A stretch of DNA of 32,215 nucleotides from NCBI RefSeq assembly GCF_049701175.1, contig NZ_JBNATW010000028.1, positions 1 to 32,215 of the forward strand, given 5' to 3'. Below, piece by piece: positions 15,803 through 24,509 of this stretch. A program made the position numbers and the translations under genes. Below the pieces are notes generated by a model. The model did no database searches. It saw only the letters and a list, made by a program, of their open reading frames with translations, and was not told the DNA's origin. Every line of letters starts with the position of its first letter. Positions within the stretch are counted from its first letter, which is position 1. The DNA is from Thermovenabulum sp049701175 (GTDB lineage Bacteria; Bacillota; Thermosediminibacteria; Thermosediminibacterales; Thermosediminibacteraceae).

Positions 15803-17995
15803 ATGGCAGGTCAAATAAAAAAAGTAGAATTTAACATCAAAGGTATGACTTGCGCTGCATGTGCAGCCCGTATTGAGAAAGTGCTTTCGCGAAAACCTGG
15901 CATTTTAACAGCTTCAGTAAATTTAGCTACTGAAACAGCCACTGTTGAGTATGAAGAGGATATAATAGATGTATATAAAATTATTAGTATAATTCAAGAA
16001 CTGGGTTATGATGCCGTTGAAAAGGAAGAAAAGGATGCTCTCTTAGAAAAAGAGGAAAAAAAGAAGGAAGTTGAATCTTTAAAAAAGCTCGTTGTAATTT
16101 CTTTTTTCCTTACTGCTCCTCTTGTGTTTACAATGGTTTTTAAGCTTTTAGGTTTTCACGGTGGTGTATTTGAAAATCCTTGGATTCAATTGATGCTTGC
16201 AACACCTGTACAATTTTTAATAGGTTTTAGGTATTATAAAGGGGCTTATCATAGTTTAAAGAGCGGTTCGGCGAATATGGATGTGCTTATCGCTTTGGGT
16301 ACAAGCGCTGCTTATTTTTATAGCTTTTACAATATTCTTACTTTACCCAAGGAGATGATACATGAACACCTTTACTTTGAATCCTCTGCTGTTATAATTA
16401 CCCTTATTACACTCGGAAAATATTTGGAAGCGGTTGCAAAGGGCAAAACCTCTGAAGCCATTAAAAAGTTGATGGGGCTTCAGCCAAAAACTGCGAGGGT
16501 GGTAAGGGAAGGCATAGAAAGGGATATACCCGTAGAAGATGTTAAAGTTGGCGATATTATAGTAGTAAGGCCAGGAGAAAAGATACCTGTAGATGGTGTC
16601 ATTATAGAAGGGTATTCTTCAGTAGATGAATCTATGTTAACGGGTGAGAGCATACCTGTAGAAAAGAAAGTAGGGGATGAAGTAATCGGAGTAACCATCA
16701 ACAAAACCGGCAGTTTCAAGTTTAAGGCAACAAAAGTTGGAAAGGATACGGTGCTTTCTCAGATTGTAAAGCTGGTAGAACAGGCTCAGGGCTCCAAAGC
16801 TCCAATACAGAAGCTTGCTGATAAAATATCCGGTGTCTTTGTCCCCTTCGTAATATTTGTCGCACTTATAACATTTTTTATCTGGTATTTTGCATACGGC
16901 GATTTCACCAGGGGCTTAATAAACGCGGTGGCGGTTTTGGTGATCGCATGTCCTTGTGCCCTCGGGCTTGCTACGCCCACTTCGGTTATGGTGGGGACGG
17001 GAAAAGGTGCTGAATACGGTGTGCTAATAAAAGGCGGTGAGCATTTAGAAAAAGCTCACAGTATAAATACTATAATATTGGATAAAACAGGAACTATTAC
17101 AAAGGGGGTACCGGAGGTCACCGATATAATATCTTTGGGAAATTTGAGTAAAGAGGAAATTCTAAATCTTGCAGCCTGCGCAGAAAAAAATTCTGAGCAC
17201 CCTTTAGGTGAAGCAATCGTGAAAAAAGCAAAGGAAAAAAGCGACATTCCCGAACCTGAAAGTTTTGAAGCAATACCTGGCCATGGAATATATGCCGCTA
17301 TTGGGGATAGGGAAATCTACTTAGGTAATCGCCGACTGATGAAGCTAAAGGATATTCCTACAGATGAAGTGGAAGATATCTTAGAAAAGCTTGAAGATGA
17401 AGGAAAAACCGCCATGATTTTGGCTGTTGGTGGAAAAATAGAAGGTATAATTGCGGTAGCGGATACTCTAAAGGAAAATTCTAAAGTTGCTATTGAAGAG
17501 TTAAAGAAAATGGGTATAGAAGTTTGGATGATAACGGGAGATAATGAACGTACCGCAAGGGCCATTGCACAAAAAGTGGGTATAGACCACGTAATAGCTG
17601 AAGTTCTTCCGGAACATAAAGCAAAAGAAGTGGAAAGGCTAAAAAAACAGGGGAAAATCACAGCAATGGTAGGAGACGGCATAAACGATGCACCTGCTCT
17701 TGCTGCAGCTGATGTAGGGATAGCCATAGGCACCGGCACTGATGTGGCTATAGAGACCGCCGATATAGTGCTTATGAGCGGTGATTTGAAGGGTATTGTA
17801 ACTGCAGTTAAATTAAGCCGTGCTACTATGAGAAATATTAAACAGAACCTCTTTTGGGCGTTTATTTACAATACCCTTGGAATTCCCCTTGCAGCTTTTG
17901 GGTATCTCAGTCCTGCAATAGCTGGCGGTGCTATGGCTTTCAGCTCGGTTTCGGTAGTAACTAATGCCTTAAGGCTGAGGAGGTTTAAACCTTAG
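15803..17995 (+). CDS. copA: Copper-exporting P1B-type ATPase CopA
   Basis: This 730-aa membrane ATPase exports Cu(I). A single N-terminal heavy-metal-associated domain carries GMTCAAC (Cys17 and Cys20). Membrane helices follow, then the actuator TGES motif (SMLTGESIPVEK) and the metal-transport motif CPC (IACPCALG, near residues 383-385). The phosphorylation site DKTGT is near residue 427, then the nucleotide-binding HP (EHPLGEAI) and the hinge GDGINDAPALAAADVG. CPC plus a CxxC HMA domain points to Cu(I) rather than zinc or cadmium. Many relatives have two HMA domains; this one has one. It is a stand-alone gene with a copper-type operator region; no copZ or csoR is next to it. Confidence 0.95.
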   Translation: MAGQIKKVEFNIKGMTCAACAARIEKVLSRKPGILTASVNLATETATVEYEEDIIDVYKIISIIQELGYDAVEKEEKDALLEKEEKKKEVESLKKLVVISFFLTAPLVFTMVFKLLGFHGGVFENPWIQLMLATPVQFLIGFRYYKGAYHSLKSGSANMDVLIALGTSAAYFYSFYNILTLPKEMIHEHLYFESSAVIITLITLGKYLEAVAKGKTSEAIKKLMGLQPKTARVVREGIERDIPVEDVKVGDIIVVRPGEKIPVDGVIIEGYSSVDESMLTGESIPVEKKVGDEVIGVTINKTGSFKFKATKVGKDTVLSQIVKLVEQAQGSKAPIQKLADKISGVFVPFVIFVALITFFIWYFAYGDFTRGLINAVAVLVIACPCALGLATPTSVMVGTGKGAEYGVLIKGGEHLEKAHSINTIILDKTGTITKGVPEVTDIISLGNLSKEEILNLAACAEKNSEHPLGEAIVKKAKEKSDIPEPESFEAIPGHGIYAAIGDREIYLGNRRLMKLKDIPTDEVEDILEKLEDEGKTAMILAVGGKIEGIIAVADTLKENSKVAIEELKKMGIEVWMITGDNERTARAIAQKVGIDHVIAEVLPEHKAKEVERLKKQGKITAMVGDGINDAPALAAADVGIAIGTGTDVAIETADIVLMSGDLKGIVTAVKLSRATMRNIKQNLFWAFIYNTLGIPLAAFGYLSPAIAGGAMAFSSVSVVTNALRLRRFKP

Positions 17996-18011
17996 GCAAT
18001 AGAAAAAAAAT

Positions 18012-18037
18012 AAGGAAGCCCTAAAAAAGGCTTCCTT
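18012..18037 (-). terminator. Terminator shared by cysK and copA
   Basis: A 9-bp perfect stem (AAGGAAGCC at 18012-18020 with GGCTTCCTT at 18029-18037) has an 8-nt loop. On the minus strand it is followed by a run of eight Ts, a good terminator for cysK. On the plus strand it is followed by a weaker CTTTGC, so it may also help end copA transcription. Confidence 0.8.
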
Positions 18038-18063
18038 CTTTGCATATTTAGCCTCATCTTAAT

Positions 18064-19005
18064 CTATTCTGAAGGGAAAAGACCTTCGACACTTAAATAA
18101 CGCTCTCCCGTATCGGGAAGCACCGTTACCACAAGATTTCCAGGCTTTAATGATTTTGCCACCTTTTTGGCGGCAAAAACGGCAGCTCCCGAAGATATAC
18201 CCGCTAGGATACCTTCTTTTGAGGCAAGCTCTCGAGTATAAAAATAGGCTTCTTCATTGCTGACTGTAATAATCTCATCCACTAAATTGAGGTCAAGCAC
18301 CTTGGGAATAAATCCTGCGCCTATACCCTGAATATTGTGAGTTCCCGGTTTGCCACCGGAGAGCACCGGAGAAGCTTCCGGCTCTACGGCTATAATTTTT
18401 ATATGAGGAATCTCTTTTTTCAATACCTTTGCAACACCCGTTAAGGTACCGCCTGTTCCTACTCCTGCCACAAAGGCATCAAGCTTTCCTCCTGTCTGGT
18501 TTAGAATTTCTATTGCTGTGGTTTTTTCGTGGATTTCGGGGTTTGCTGGGTTCTCAAACTGCTGAGGCATGAAGTAGTCTTTATTTTGATTTAAGATTTC
18601 CAAGGCTTTTTCAACTGCACCTTTCATTCCAAGTTCTGGAGGAGTGAGTACCAATTCAGCACCGTAAGCTTTTAAGATTTTTCTTCTTTCTACGCTCATG
18701 GAAGCGGGCATAACGAGTATCAGCCTATAACCTTTTACTGCACACACCATAGCAAGGCCTATGCCGGTATTACCGCTTGTAGGTTCTACTATAGTGGCTC
18801 CGGGTTTTAAAATCCCTTTTTTTTCAGCGTCCAAAATCATATTAAGGGCTATTCTATCTTTTATACTTCCTCCCGGATTGAAGGATTCGATTTTTGCAGC
18901 TATTAAAGCTCCTTCTTTTGGGGAAAGTTTTGAAAGCCTGACCATAGGGGTCATGCCTATTAAGTCTAAGATTGAATTTTTTATTTCAAAAATATTTCTT
19001 TCCAT
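18064..19005 (-). CDS. cysK: Cysteine synthase (O-acetylserine sulfhydrylase)
   Basis: This 313-aa PLP enzyme makes cysteine from O-acetylserine and sulfide. The PLP lysine is Lys49 in FNPGGSIKDR. The phosphate- and substrate-binding loop PTSGNTGIG lies at about residues 75-83, and the GVGTGGTLTG loop at about 183-192. The length is standard. The ATG at 19005 has AAAGGA 9 nt upstream. It is the second gene of a minus-strand operon, 27 bp after an E1-like protein, which suggests that sulfur may reach it through a protein-bound thiocarboxylate as well as free sulfide; that is inference, because CysK normally uses sulfide. Confidence 0.93.
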   Translation of the reverse strand: MERNIFEIKNSILDLIGMTPMVRLSKLSPKEGALIAAKIESFNPGGSIKDRIALNMILDAEKKGILKPGATIVEPTSGNTGIGLAMVCAVKGYRLILVMPASMSVERRKILKAYGAELVLTPPELGMKGAVEKALEILNQNKDYFMPQQFENPANPEIHEKTTAIEILNQTGGKLDAFVAGVGTGGTLTGVAKVLKKEIPHIKIIAVEPEASPVLSGGKPGTHNIQGIGAGFIPKVLDLNLVDEIITVSNEEAYFYTRELASKEGILAGISSGAAVFAAKKVAKSLKPGNLVVTVLPDTGERYLSVEGLFPSE

Positions 19006-19032
19006 TTCATAACGTCCTTTCTAATGAATATT

Positions 19033-20418
19033 TTAATTATTTTCGCAGTAAAATTCATATTCGTCGTTCAGCTGTTTTATTATAGGATTTTGGCCGCAAA
19101 CCGGACAGTCTGGGTTCCTTTTTAAATCGGGCATTATAAAGTCGAGCTCTAAAGCATCGAAAAATAAAAGCTTTCCGCTCAATAGTTTACCCATCCCTGT
19201 CAATATTTTTACTGCTTCCACTGCTTCGATAAATCCCAAGATTCCGGGGACAGGTCCGAGTATGCCCGTCTCGGAACAGGAAGGAATACTGCCCGCAGGC
19301 GGCATTTTGGGAAAAACGCAGCGGTAACATGGACCTTTTCCCGGGATTATGGTCATTCCGAGCCCTTCAAACCTTAAAACTCCGGCTTCGGCAAGGGGTT
19401 TTTTTGTCAAGACACATGCATCGTTTAAAAGGTAGCGAGTGGGAAGATTATCCACACCGTCTATCACCACATCGTAATCTTTAATAATTTCAAGGGCATT
19501 TTCCTTAGTGAATCGAGTGTGGTATTTTATGATGTTTAAATTTGGGTTTAATCTTTTCAGGAAAATTTCTGCAGATTCTACCTTAGGCATACCGATTCTT
19601 GAAGTAGAGTGTAAAATTTGCCTGTTTAAATTGCTTATTTCAACATTATCGCTGTCCACAAGGCCGATTGTCCCTACGCCTGTTAAGGTAAGTGCCAATG
19701 CTGCAGGTGAGCCAAGGCCTCCGGTACCCACTATAAGTACCTTTGATTTGGAAAGTAATTCCTCTATTTTTTTATCTTCAATAATTTCTGAGCTTTCGGT
19801 ACCTAAGAAAGAATTCACATTTTTAAATTCCATATTTAATAGATTAAAGTGTAAGGGGGTTTCAAGAAGCCTTCCCAAGTTTAGTATAAGCTTTGCAGCT
19901 TCAATGGAACATATTGCGCCTGCAAGACAGTCGGAAAATACTTTTCCAATAAGCTTTTCATTAATGGTCTCATTATATTCGGGAAATTGATTATCAAAAA
20001 ATTTTGCCCTTTTTACCGTTCTTATATGTCCCTTCCAAGGATAAGTTGCTGCAAATACTGCCGGAATGTCTTTTAATTTTTCTGCTGCTTTAAACTCGTT
20101 CAAAAGAATGCAAAAATCAATTTTGATAATTTCAGGATTTATTTCATCTTCGCTTAGAAATTCTATTTTTAAATCCGGATTTAAATCTTCGAGGTTTTCT
20201 TTTAAAAGCTGATATTCCCCATCGAATTTTTTAAAAGAACAATATATACGCTCTATACCTAAGGCTGTAAGGTATAAAAGCAAAGGCAATGCACTTTTAA
20301 GAGATGTTGAGACCACAAGTCCTGATGATTCAATAAGTTTTTTTTGGCCCGGACCGCTAATTTCTGGCATAATTATGTGCCTTAAAAACCTATTGATTTT
20401 TTCTTTTGGTAACAGCAG
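19033..20418 (-). CDS. E1-like protein with tandem pseudo- and active ThiF/MoeB/HesA domains
   Basis: The C-terminal half (about residues 215-450) is a standard ubiquitin-like-protein adenylating domain. It has the nucleotide loop VLIVGTGGLGS, DSDNVEISNLNRQILH, the GVDNLPTRYLLND acidic motif, and the zinc pairs CYRC and CPVC. The N-terminal half (about 1-210) starts like an E1 enzyme (RHIIMPEISGPGQKKL) but its glycine loop is replaced by VVSTSLKSA, so it looks like a decayed copy. The first ATG is at 20370, which would cut off the conserved Arg-His helix. The frame stays open upstream through two CTG codons (20416-20418, 20413-20415), preceded by AAAAGGGGGAG (20434-20424), so a CTG start is likely. 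Family members activate ThiS/MoaD-type carriers for sulfur transfer. No carrier gene is adjacent. cysK follows in the operon. Confidence 0.85.
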   Translation of the reverse strand: MLLPKEKINRFLRHIIMPEISGPGQKKLIESSGLVVSTSLKSALPLLLYLTALGIERIYCSFKKFDGEYQLLKENLEDLNPDLKIEFLSEDEINPEIIKIDFCILLNEFKAAEKLKDIPAVFAATYPWKGHIRTVKRAKFFDNQFPEYNETINEKLIGKVFSDCLAGAICSIEAAKLILNLGRLLETPLHFNLLNMEFKNVNSFLGTESSEIIEDKKIEELLSKSKVLIVGTGGLGSPAALALTLTGVGTIGLVDSDNVEISNLNRQILHSTSRIGMPKVESAEIFLKRLNPNLNIIKYHTRFTKENALEIIKDYDVVIDGVDNLPTRYLLNDACVLTKKPLAEAGVLRFEGLGMTIIPGKGPCYRCVFPKMPPAGSIPSCSETGILGPVPGILGFIEAVEAVKILTGMGKLLSGKLLFFDALELDFIMPDLKRNPDCPVCGQNPIIKQLNDEYEFYCENN

Positions 20419-20474
20419 AAGGACTCCCCCTTTTAAATTAATTCCTACTAAATTGATAGGAATTCTTTAAAATA

Positions 20475-20503
20475 ATTTTATAGTTTAATCTAAATAATGT
20501 CAA
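20475..20503 (-). promoter_or_regulatory. Minus-strand sigma-A promoter of the E1-like/cysK operon
   Basis: On the minus strand TTGACA (20503-20498) and TAAAAT (20480-20475) are 17 bp apart. Transcription would start near 20468, about 50 nt before the proposed CTG start. The leader is too short for a T-box or S-box riboswitch. Confidence 0.55.
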
Positions 20504-20584
20504 TTTCTACTTTTATTTTATCCTACTTTTTTGGTATTTTAATAATAGTAAAATAATAAATAATAAAAAAAGGATGATTGCAGG

Positions 20585-21406
20585 ATGAAGCTTAAGGATT
20601 ATCATGTACATATTGAAAAAGGGCCATATACTTTGGAATGGCTCAAAAAATTTTTTGATACCGCTGAAAAAAGAAATATAGGGGAGTTAGGAATTTCCGA
20701 ACATCTTTATCGTTTTCATCAGGCTAAAGCTTTGTGGCGGGGAGGGCCGATAAGGAATGAGTGGCATGAAAAAAGGGCGGTAATGGATATTGATGATTAT
20801 ATTGAACTTATAGAAAGGGCTAAAAAGGAAGGCTATCCGGTAAAGCTCGGCGTTGAAGCGGATTATTTCCCGGAAAATGAAGATATTATAAGGGAGTTTA
20901 TTAAAAATTATCCTTTTGATTACGTCATAGGGTCAGTCCACTGGCTTTCCGAGTTCGGCTTTGACAATCCGGATAGAATTTTTGAGTGGGAAGGAAAGGA
21001 CATTGATAGGGTGTACGAGGAGTATTTTGAGACATTGATAAAGGCTGTAAAATCGGGTATTTTTGATTTTATAGCCCATCCTGACCTTGTAAAAATATTT
21101 AACTACAGGGCAAAATCTGACCTTTCAAGTTTATACGAAAGTTTAGCTCGGGAAATAAAAAATATGGATTTATGTGTAGAAATAAGCACCGCAGGACTCC
21201 GAAAGCCCGTAAAGGAAATATATCCTTCAAAGGAACTTATGAATTATTTTGCAAAATACTATATTCCGGTAATACTAAATTCGGATGCCCACTGCCCCGA
21301 AGATGTGGGGAAAAATTTTGAAGAAGCTGTAGAGTTTATAAAAAGCTTTGGCTATAACAAATTGTGCTATTTTGAAGAAAGAAAGAGAAAAGAATACGAG
21401 ATTTGA
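20585..21406 (+). CDS. PHP-family phosphatase, histidinol-phosphatase-like
   Basis: This 273-aa protein has the metal-binding motifs of the PHP (polymerase and histidinol phosphatase) fold in order: DYHVH (residues 5-9), SEH near 40, GVEADY near 93, GSVHWL near 117, IAHPDL near 162 and NSDAH near 237. HisK-type histidinol phosphatases share this layout. No other histidine biosynthesis gene is nearby, so the true substrate could be another phosphate monoester. It starts at ATG 20585 and leads an apparent operon with trmL (16-bp gap) and the rRNA methyltransferase. Confidence 0.82.
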   Translation: MKLKDYHVHIEKGPYTLEWLKKFFDTAEKRNIGELGISEHLYRFHQAKALWRGGPIRNEWHEKRAVMDIDDYIELIERAKKEGYPVKLGVEADYFPENEDIIREFIKNYPFDYVIGSVHWLSEFGFDNPDRIFEWEGKDIDRVYEEYFETLIKAVKSGIFDFIAHPDLVKIFNYRAKSDLSSLYESLAREIKNMDLCVEISTAGLRKPVKEIYPSKELMNYFAKYYIPVILNSDAHCPEDVGKNFEEAVEFIKSFGYNKLCYFEERKRKEYEI

Positions 21407-21422
21407 ATAGGAGGAAAATAAG

Positions 21423-21905
21423 ATGTTTCACATAGTTTTGGTCGAACCTGAGATTCCTCAAAACACAGGGAATATTGCAAGAACCTGTGCAGCAACTGGG
21501 GCTGTGCTTCACTTGGTAGGGCCCTTAGGTTTTTCTTTGGAAGATAAATACTTAAAAAGGGCAGGCCTCGATTACTGGAATTTAGTAGACGTGAGGTATT
21601 ACCAAAATTATGAGGAATTTGAGGAAAAAAATAAGGGGAATACCATGTACTTTTTAACTACCAAGTCGGAAAAATGCTACACTGAAGCTGCTTTTAAGCC
21701 TGGGGACTATTTGGTATTCGGAAAAGAAACAGCAGGACTGCCTGTGGACCTTCTTAAAAGGAACTGGGATTATACATTGAGAATCCCTATGGTGGACGAT
21801 GCAAGGTCATTGAATCTTTCCAATTCCGTTGCAATAGTGCTTTACGAAGCATTAAGGCAAAATGGTTTTGCCGGACTTAAAATAAAAGGGCCTTCTAAAA
21901 AATAA
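21423..21905 (+). CDS. trmL: tRNA (cytidine/uridine-34-2'-O)-methyltransferase TrmL
   Basis: This 160-aa SPOUT methyltransferase modifies the wobble ribose of tRNA-Leu. Family signatures are EPEIPQNTGNIARTCAATG near the N-terminus (residues 8-26), VFGKETAGLP near 100, and the C-terminal knot segment IPMVDDARSLNLSNSVAIVLYE. The length matches the compact TrmL/YibK type without an extra RNA-binding domain. AGGAGGAAAATAAG precedes the ATG at 21423. It is followed 10 bp later by the rRNA methyltransferase Shine-Dalgarno. Confidence 0.92.
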   Translation: MFHIVLVEPEIPQNTGNIARTCAATGAVLHLVGPLGFSLEDKYLKRAGLDYWNLVDVRYYQNYEEFEEKNKGNTMYFLTTKSEKCYTEAAFKPGDYLVFGKETAGLPVDLLKRNWDYTLRIPMVDDARSLNLSNSVAIVLYEALRQNGFAGLKIKGPSKK

Positions 21906-21924
21906 AAAGGGGAGGATGTACCGA

Positions 21925-23289
21925 TTGGTCGAAATTAAGGTTGGGCAATCCTATGAAGTAGTAATCGAAAATATGGCCCATGAAGGACAGGGCATTGCAA
22001 GGATAGAGGGTTTTACGGTTTTTGTGGAAGGGGCAATTTTTGGCGAAAGGGTGCTTGCAAGGATAAATAAGGTTACAAAATCTTATGCTATTGCTGAAGC
22101 GGTAAAAATTATTGAGGCTTCAAACTACAGGCAAAAACCCTTTTGTACATATGCGGAAAACTGCGGCGGATGCGGCCTTCAGCATATGTCCTATGAGGGA
22201 CAACTGGTATTCAAAAAAATGAAGGTAGAAGACAGCCTAAAGCGAATAGGCAAAGTAGAAGCGATAGTATACGATACCATAGGGATGGAGAATCCTATAA
22301 ATTATAGAAATAAAGCGCAGTACCCCATAGGGATGAAGAATAATAAACCTGTGATGGGTTTTTTCATGAAGAGGACTCACGAAATAGTCCCCATTGAATA
22401 CTGTCCCATACAGTCAAAGGAGAGCAATGAAGCACTTTTGGCAGTAAGGGAATGGGTAGAAAGATACAATATCTCGATATATGATGAAATTCACCATAAA
22501 GGGCTTGTAAGGCACCTTGTAACGAGGCATGCAATAAAAACGGGCGAGGTTATGGTCGTCCTCGTTATTAACGGAGAGAATATACCCAAGAAAAAAGAAT
22601 TAATCGAACTATTAAAGCTTAAAGTTAATGGTCTTTCATCGGTGTATTTAAATATAAACACTAAAAAAACCAACATAATTATGGGAGAAAAAAATATTTT
22701 GATTTTCGGCAATCCTACCATTACCGAATACATAGGGGATATAAAGTTTTCCCTTTCTCCTCTTTCCTTTTTTCAGGTAAACCCCGTTCAGGTAAAGGTG
22801 CTGTATGATAAGGTTTTAGAATTTGCTGAATTAAAAGGGGATGAGACGGTTTTAGATGTATACTGCGGGATAGGCACAATTTCCCTTTACCTTGCAAAAA
22901 AAGCAAAGAAGGTTATAGGCATCGAAGTTGTAAGGGATGCGGTAAGGGATGCAAGGGGAAATGCAAAAATGAACGGAATTTCCAATGCTGAATTTATGGA
23001 AGGGGAAGCGGAAAAAATCATGCCCGAGCTTGCAGAAAAAGGAACAAAACCCGATGTGGTTGTAGTTGACCCACCGAGGAAGGGCTGCGAAAAAGAGGTG
23101 CTTTTTGCTATTGCCGAAATGAATCCTCAAAAAATAATTTACGTTTCATGTAACCCTGCTACATTAGCAAGGGACCTCGGGATTTTGAAAGAAAAGGGCT
23201 ATGAAACCCAATTTGTCCAGCCCGTAGATATGTTTCCCCATACGCATCACGTGGAGTGCGTAGCGTATCTAAATTTTAACATTTCTTAA
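21925..23289 (+). CDS. rlmD: 23S rRNA (uracil-C5)-methyltransferase, RlmD/RlmCD type
   Basis: This 454-aa RumA-family enzyme has an N-terminal TRAM domain (about residues 1-60), then a four-cysteine Fe-S region (CTYAENCGGCGLQH plus CPIQ). A SAM-binding methyltransferase domain follows, with DVYCGIGTISLYLA, VVVDPPRKGCEKE and the catalytic VSCNPATLARDL. In Gram-positives one such protein methylates U747 and/or U1939 of 23S rRNA; which applies cannot be told here. I prefer TTG 21925, 9 nt after GGGGAGG, over ATG 21916, which directly abuts that site and adds only three residues. It is the last gene of the PHP-trmL-rlmD group. Confidence 0.92.
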   Translation: MVEIKVGQSYEVVIENMAHEGQGIARIEGFTVFVEGAIFGERVLARINKVTKSYAIAEAVKIIEASNYRQKPFCTYAENCGGCGLQHMSYEGQLVFKKMKVEDSLKRIGKVEAIVYDTIGMENPINYRNKAQYPIGMKNNKPVMGFFMKRTHEIVPIEYCPIQSKESNEALLAVREWVERYNISIYDEIHHKGLVRHLVTRHAIKTGEVMVVLVINGENIPKKKELIELLKLKVNGLSSVYLNINTKKTNIIMGEKNILIFGNPTITEYIGDIKFSLSPLSFFQVNPVQVKVLYDKVLEFAELKGDETVLDVYCGIGTISLYLAKKAKKVIGIEVVRDAVRDARGNAKMNGISNAEFMEGEAEKIMPELAEKGTKPDVVVVDPPRKGCEKEVLFAIAEMNPQKIIYVSCNPATLARDLGILKEKGYETQFVQPVDMFPHTHHVECVAYLNFNIS

Positions 23290-23312
23290 ATCTTAAATTA
23301 GTATTTTTAAAA

Positions 23313-24008
23313 TCATAGTATCATTTTTACTATAAACGGTATTATCAGAGATGTTATAATCCCTGCAAGGCCAATTGCAAGGCCGCTCATAGCCCCTTCG
23401 ATTTCTCCTTCCTGAACAGCTCTGGAAGTTCCAAGACCATGGGCTGCAGTACCTATTGCAATGCCCTTTGCGATTTTATTATTAATCCCAGCTATTTTAA
23501 GTACCTCGGGTCCCATCATTGCCCCAATTATGCCTGTAATTATTACAGCTGCTGATGTAAGAGATGGGTACCCCTTTAATATGTTTGAAATTTCAATAGC
23601 AATAGGAGTGGTAACGGACTTTGGTGCCAATGAAAGGGCTATTGTCTTATCAGCACCAAGAAAAGAAGCAATTAATGCTGCTGATAAAATCCCGGCAACC
23701 GAACCGCATAAAATTCCGACAAAAATTGCCATCCTATATTTCAAAATTAAATCTATATTTTTGTATAACGGAATGGCTAAGGCTACTGTAGCAGGACCTA
23801 AAAGAAAGCTTATATACTTTCCGCCTTCATTATAGTTTTGGTATGGGATTTTAAAGGTTAAAAGCATTATTATAATAAGAGAAGTTGCTATAAGCATTGG
23901 ATTTACTACATAAGATTTTGTTCGATTTTGAAGAAATAGGCCTATTTCAAAAGCTATGAGGGTAACGGTAACACCGAATACGGGGCTTTTAATAATTTCT
24001 TTAATCAT
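23313..24008 (-). CDS. lrgB: LrgB/CidB-family membrane protein
   Basis: This 231-aa polytopic protein has the conserved LrgB features: LLGPATVALAIPLYKN (about residues 70-85), the SLAPKSVTTPIAIEIS stretch (126-141), and GTAAHGLGTSRAVQEGEIEGAMSGLA near the C-terminus. LrgA/LrgB pairs affect murein hydrolase activity and overflow metabolism; related proteins have been shown to move glycolate or pyruvate. It overlaps the upstream lrgA by 8 bp, so the pair is translationally coupled. It converges on rlmD with a 23-bp gap. Confidence 0.92.
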   Translation of the reverse strand: MIKEIIKSPVFGVTVTLIAFEIGLFLQNRTKSYVVNPMLIATSLIIIMLLTFKIPYQNYNEGGKYISFLLGPATVALAIPLYKNIDLILKYRMAIFVGILCGSVAGILSAALIASFLGADKTIALSLAPKSVTTPIAIEISNILKGYPSLTSAAVIITGIIGAMMGPEVLKIAGINNKIAKGIAIGTAAHGLGTSRAVQEGEIEGAMSGLAIGLAGIITSLIIPFIVKMIL

Positions 24009-24366
24009 CTTTATCTACCTCTTTTTTAATGCCCATAATTAACTGGGTAATGTGACCTGTTATTATTAAAACTATAAAGGTGCTCAGCACTATTGATGAA
24101 AGAATGGGAACAGCGTTTTTTGAAATTGCATCAAAGTATAAAATAATTCCTACTCCAACAGGAACAAAGAATAAGGATAAATTCTTTATAAGACCGGTCC
24201 CTACGTTTTCAACATCACTTAACTTTACAATACGAGTTACCAGAGCTAAAAATAAAAGAATCATTCCTATTACATTACCGGGTATAGGAATATTTAACCC
24301 TTTTGAAATAAACTCTCCTAAAAAAAGAAATATCATTATTATAGAAAAACCTTTTATAATTTCCAT
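24001..24366 (-). CDS. lrgA: LrgA/CidA-family holin-like membrane protein
   Basis: This 121-aa protein has four predicted membrane helices. The family motif IPIPGNVIGMILLFLAL is at about residues 26-42, and LFFVPVGVGII near 86. It is the upstream partner of LrgB. It is divergent from the permease at 24510 across a 143-bp intergenic region, where the minus strand has TATAAT (24451-24446) as a possible -10. Confidence 0.9.
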   Translation of the reverse strand: MEIIKGFSIIMIFLFLGEFISKGLNIPIPGNVIGMILLFLALVTRIVKLSDVENVGTGLIKNLSLFFVPVGVGIILYFDAISKNAVPILSSIVLSTFIVLIITGHITQLIMGIKKEVDKDD

Positions 24367-24509
24367 TTATCATGTCCCCACTTAAATATAATGTGAAGAG
24401 AAATGGATCTTAGGCCTTTATTCTAAAGTGTTTACTATTGATGTTATTATAGCACTAAATGCGTTATTATTCTACTATAGCATTTGCTGGTAGTAAAGGA
24501 GGACTGTAA

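Noticed and set aside
20440..20584. Riboswitch or T-box leader for the E1-like/cysK operon
   Set aside because: The interval between the minus-strand promoter and the gene is only about 50 nt, too short for these elements, and no conserved core was seen.
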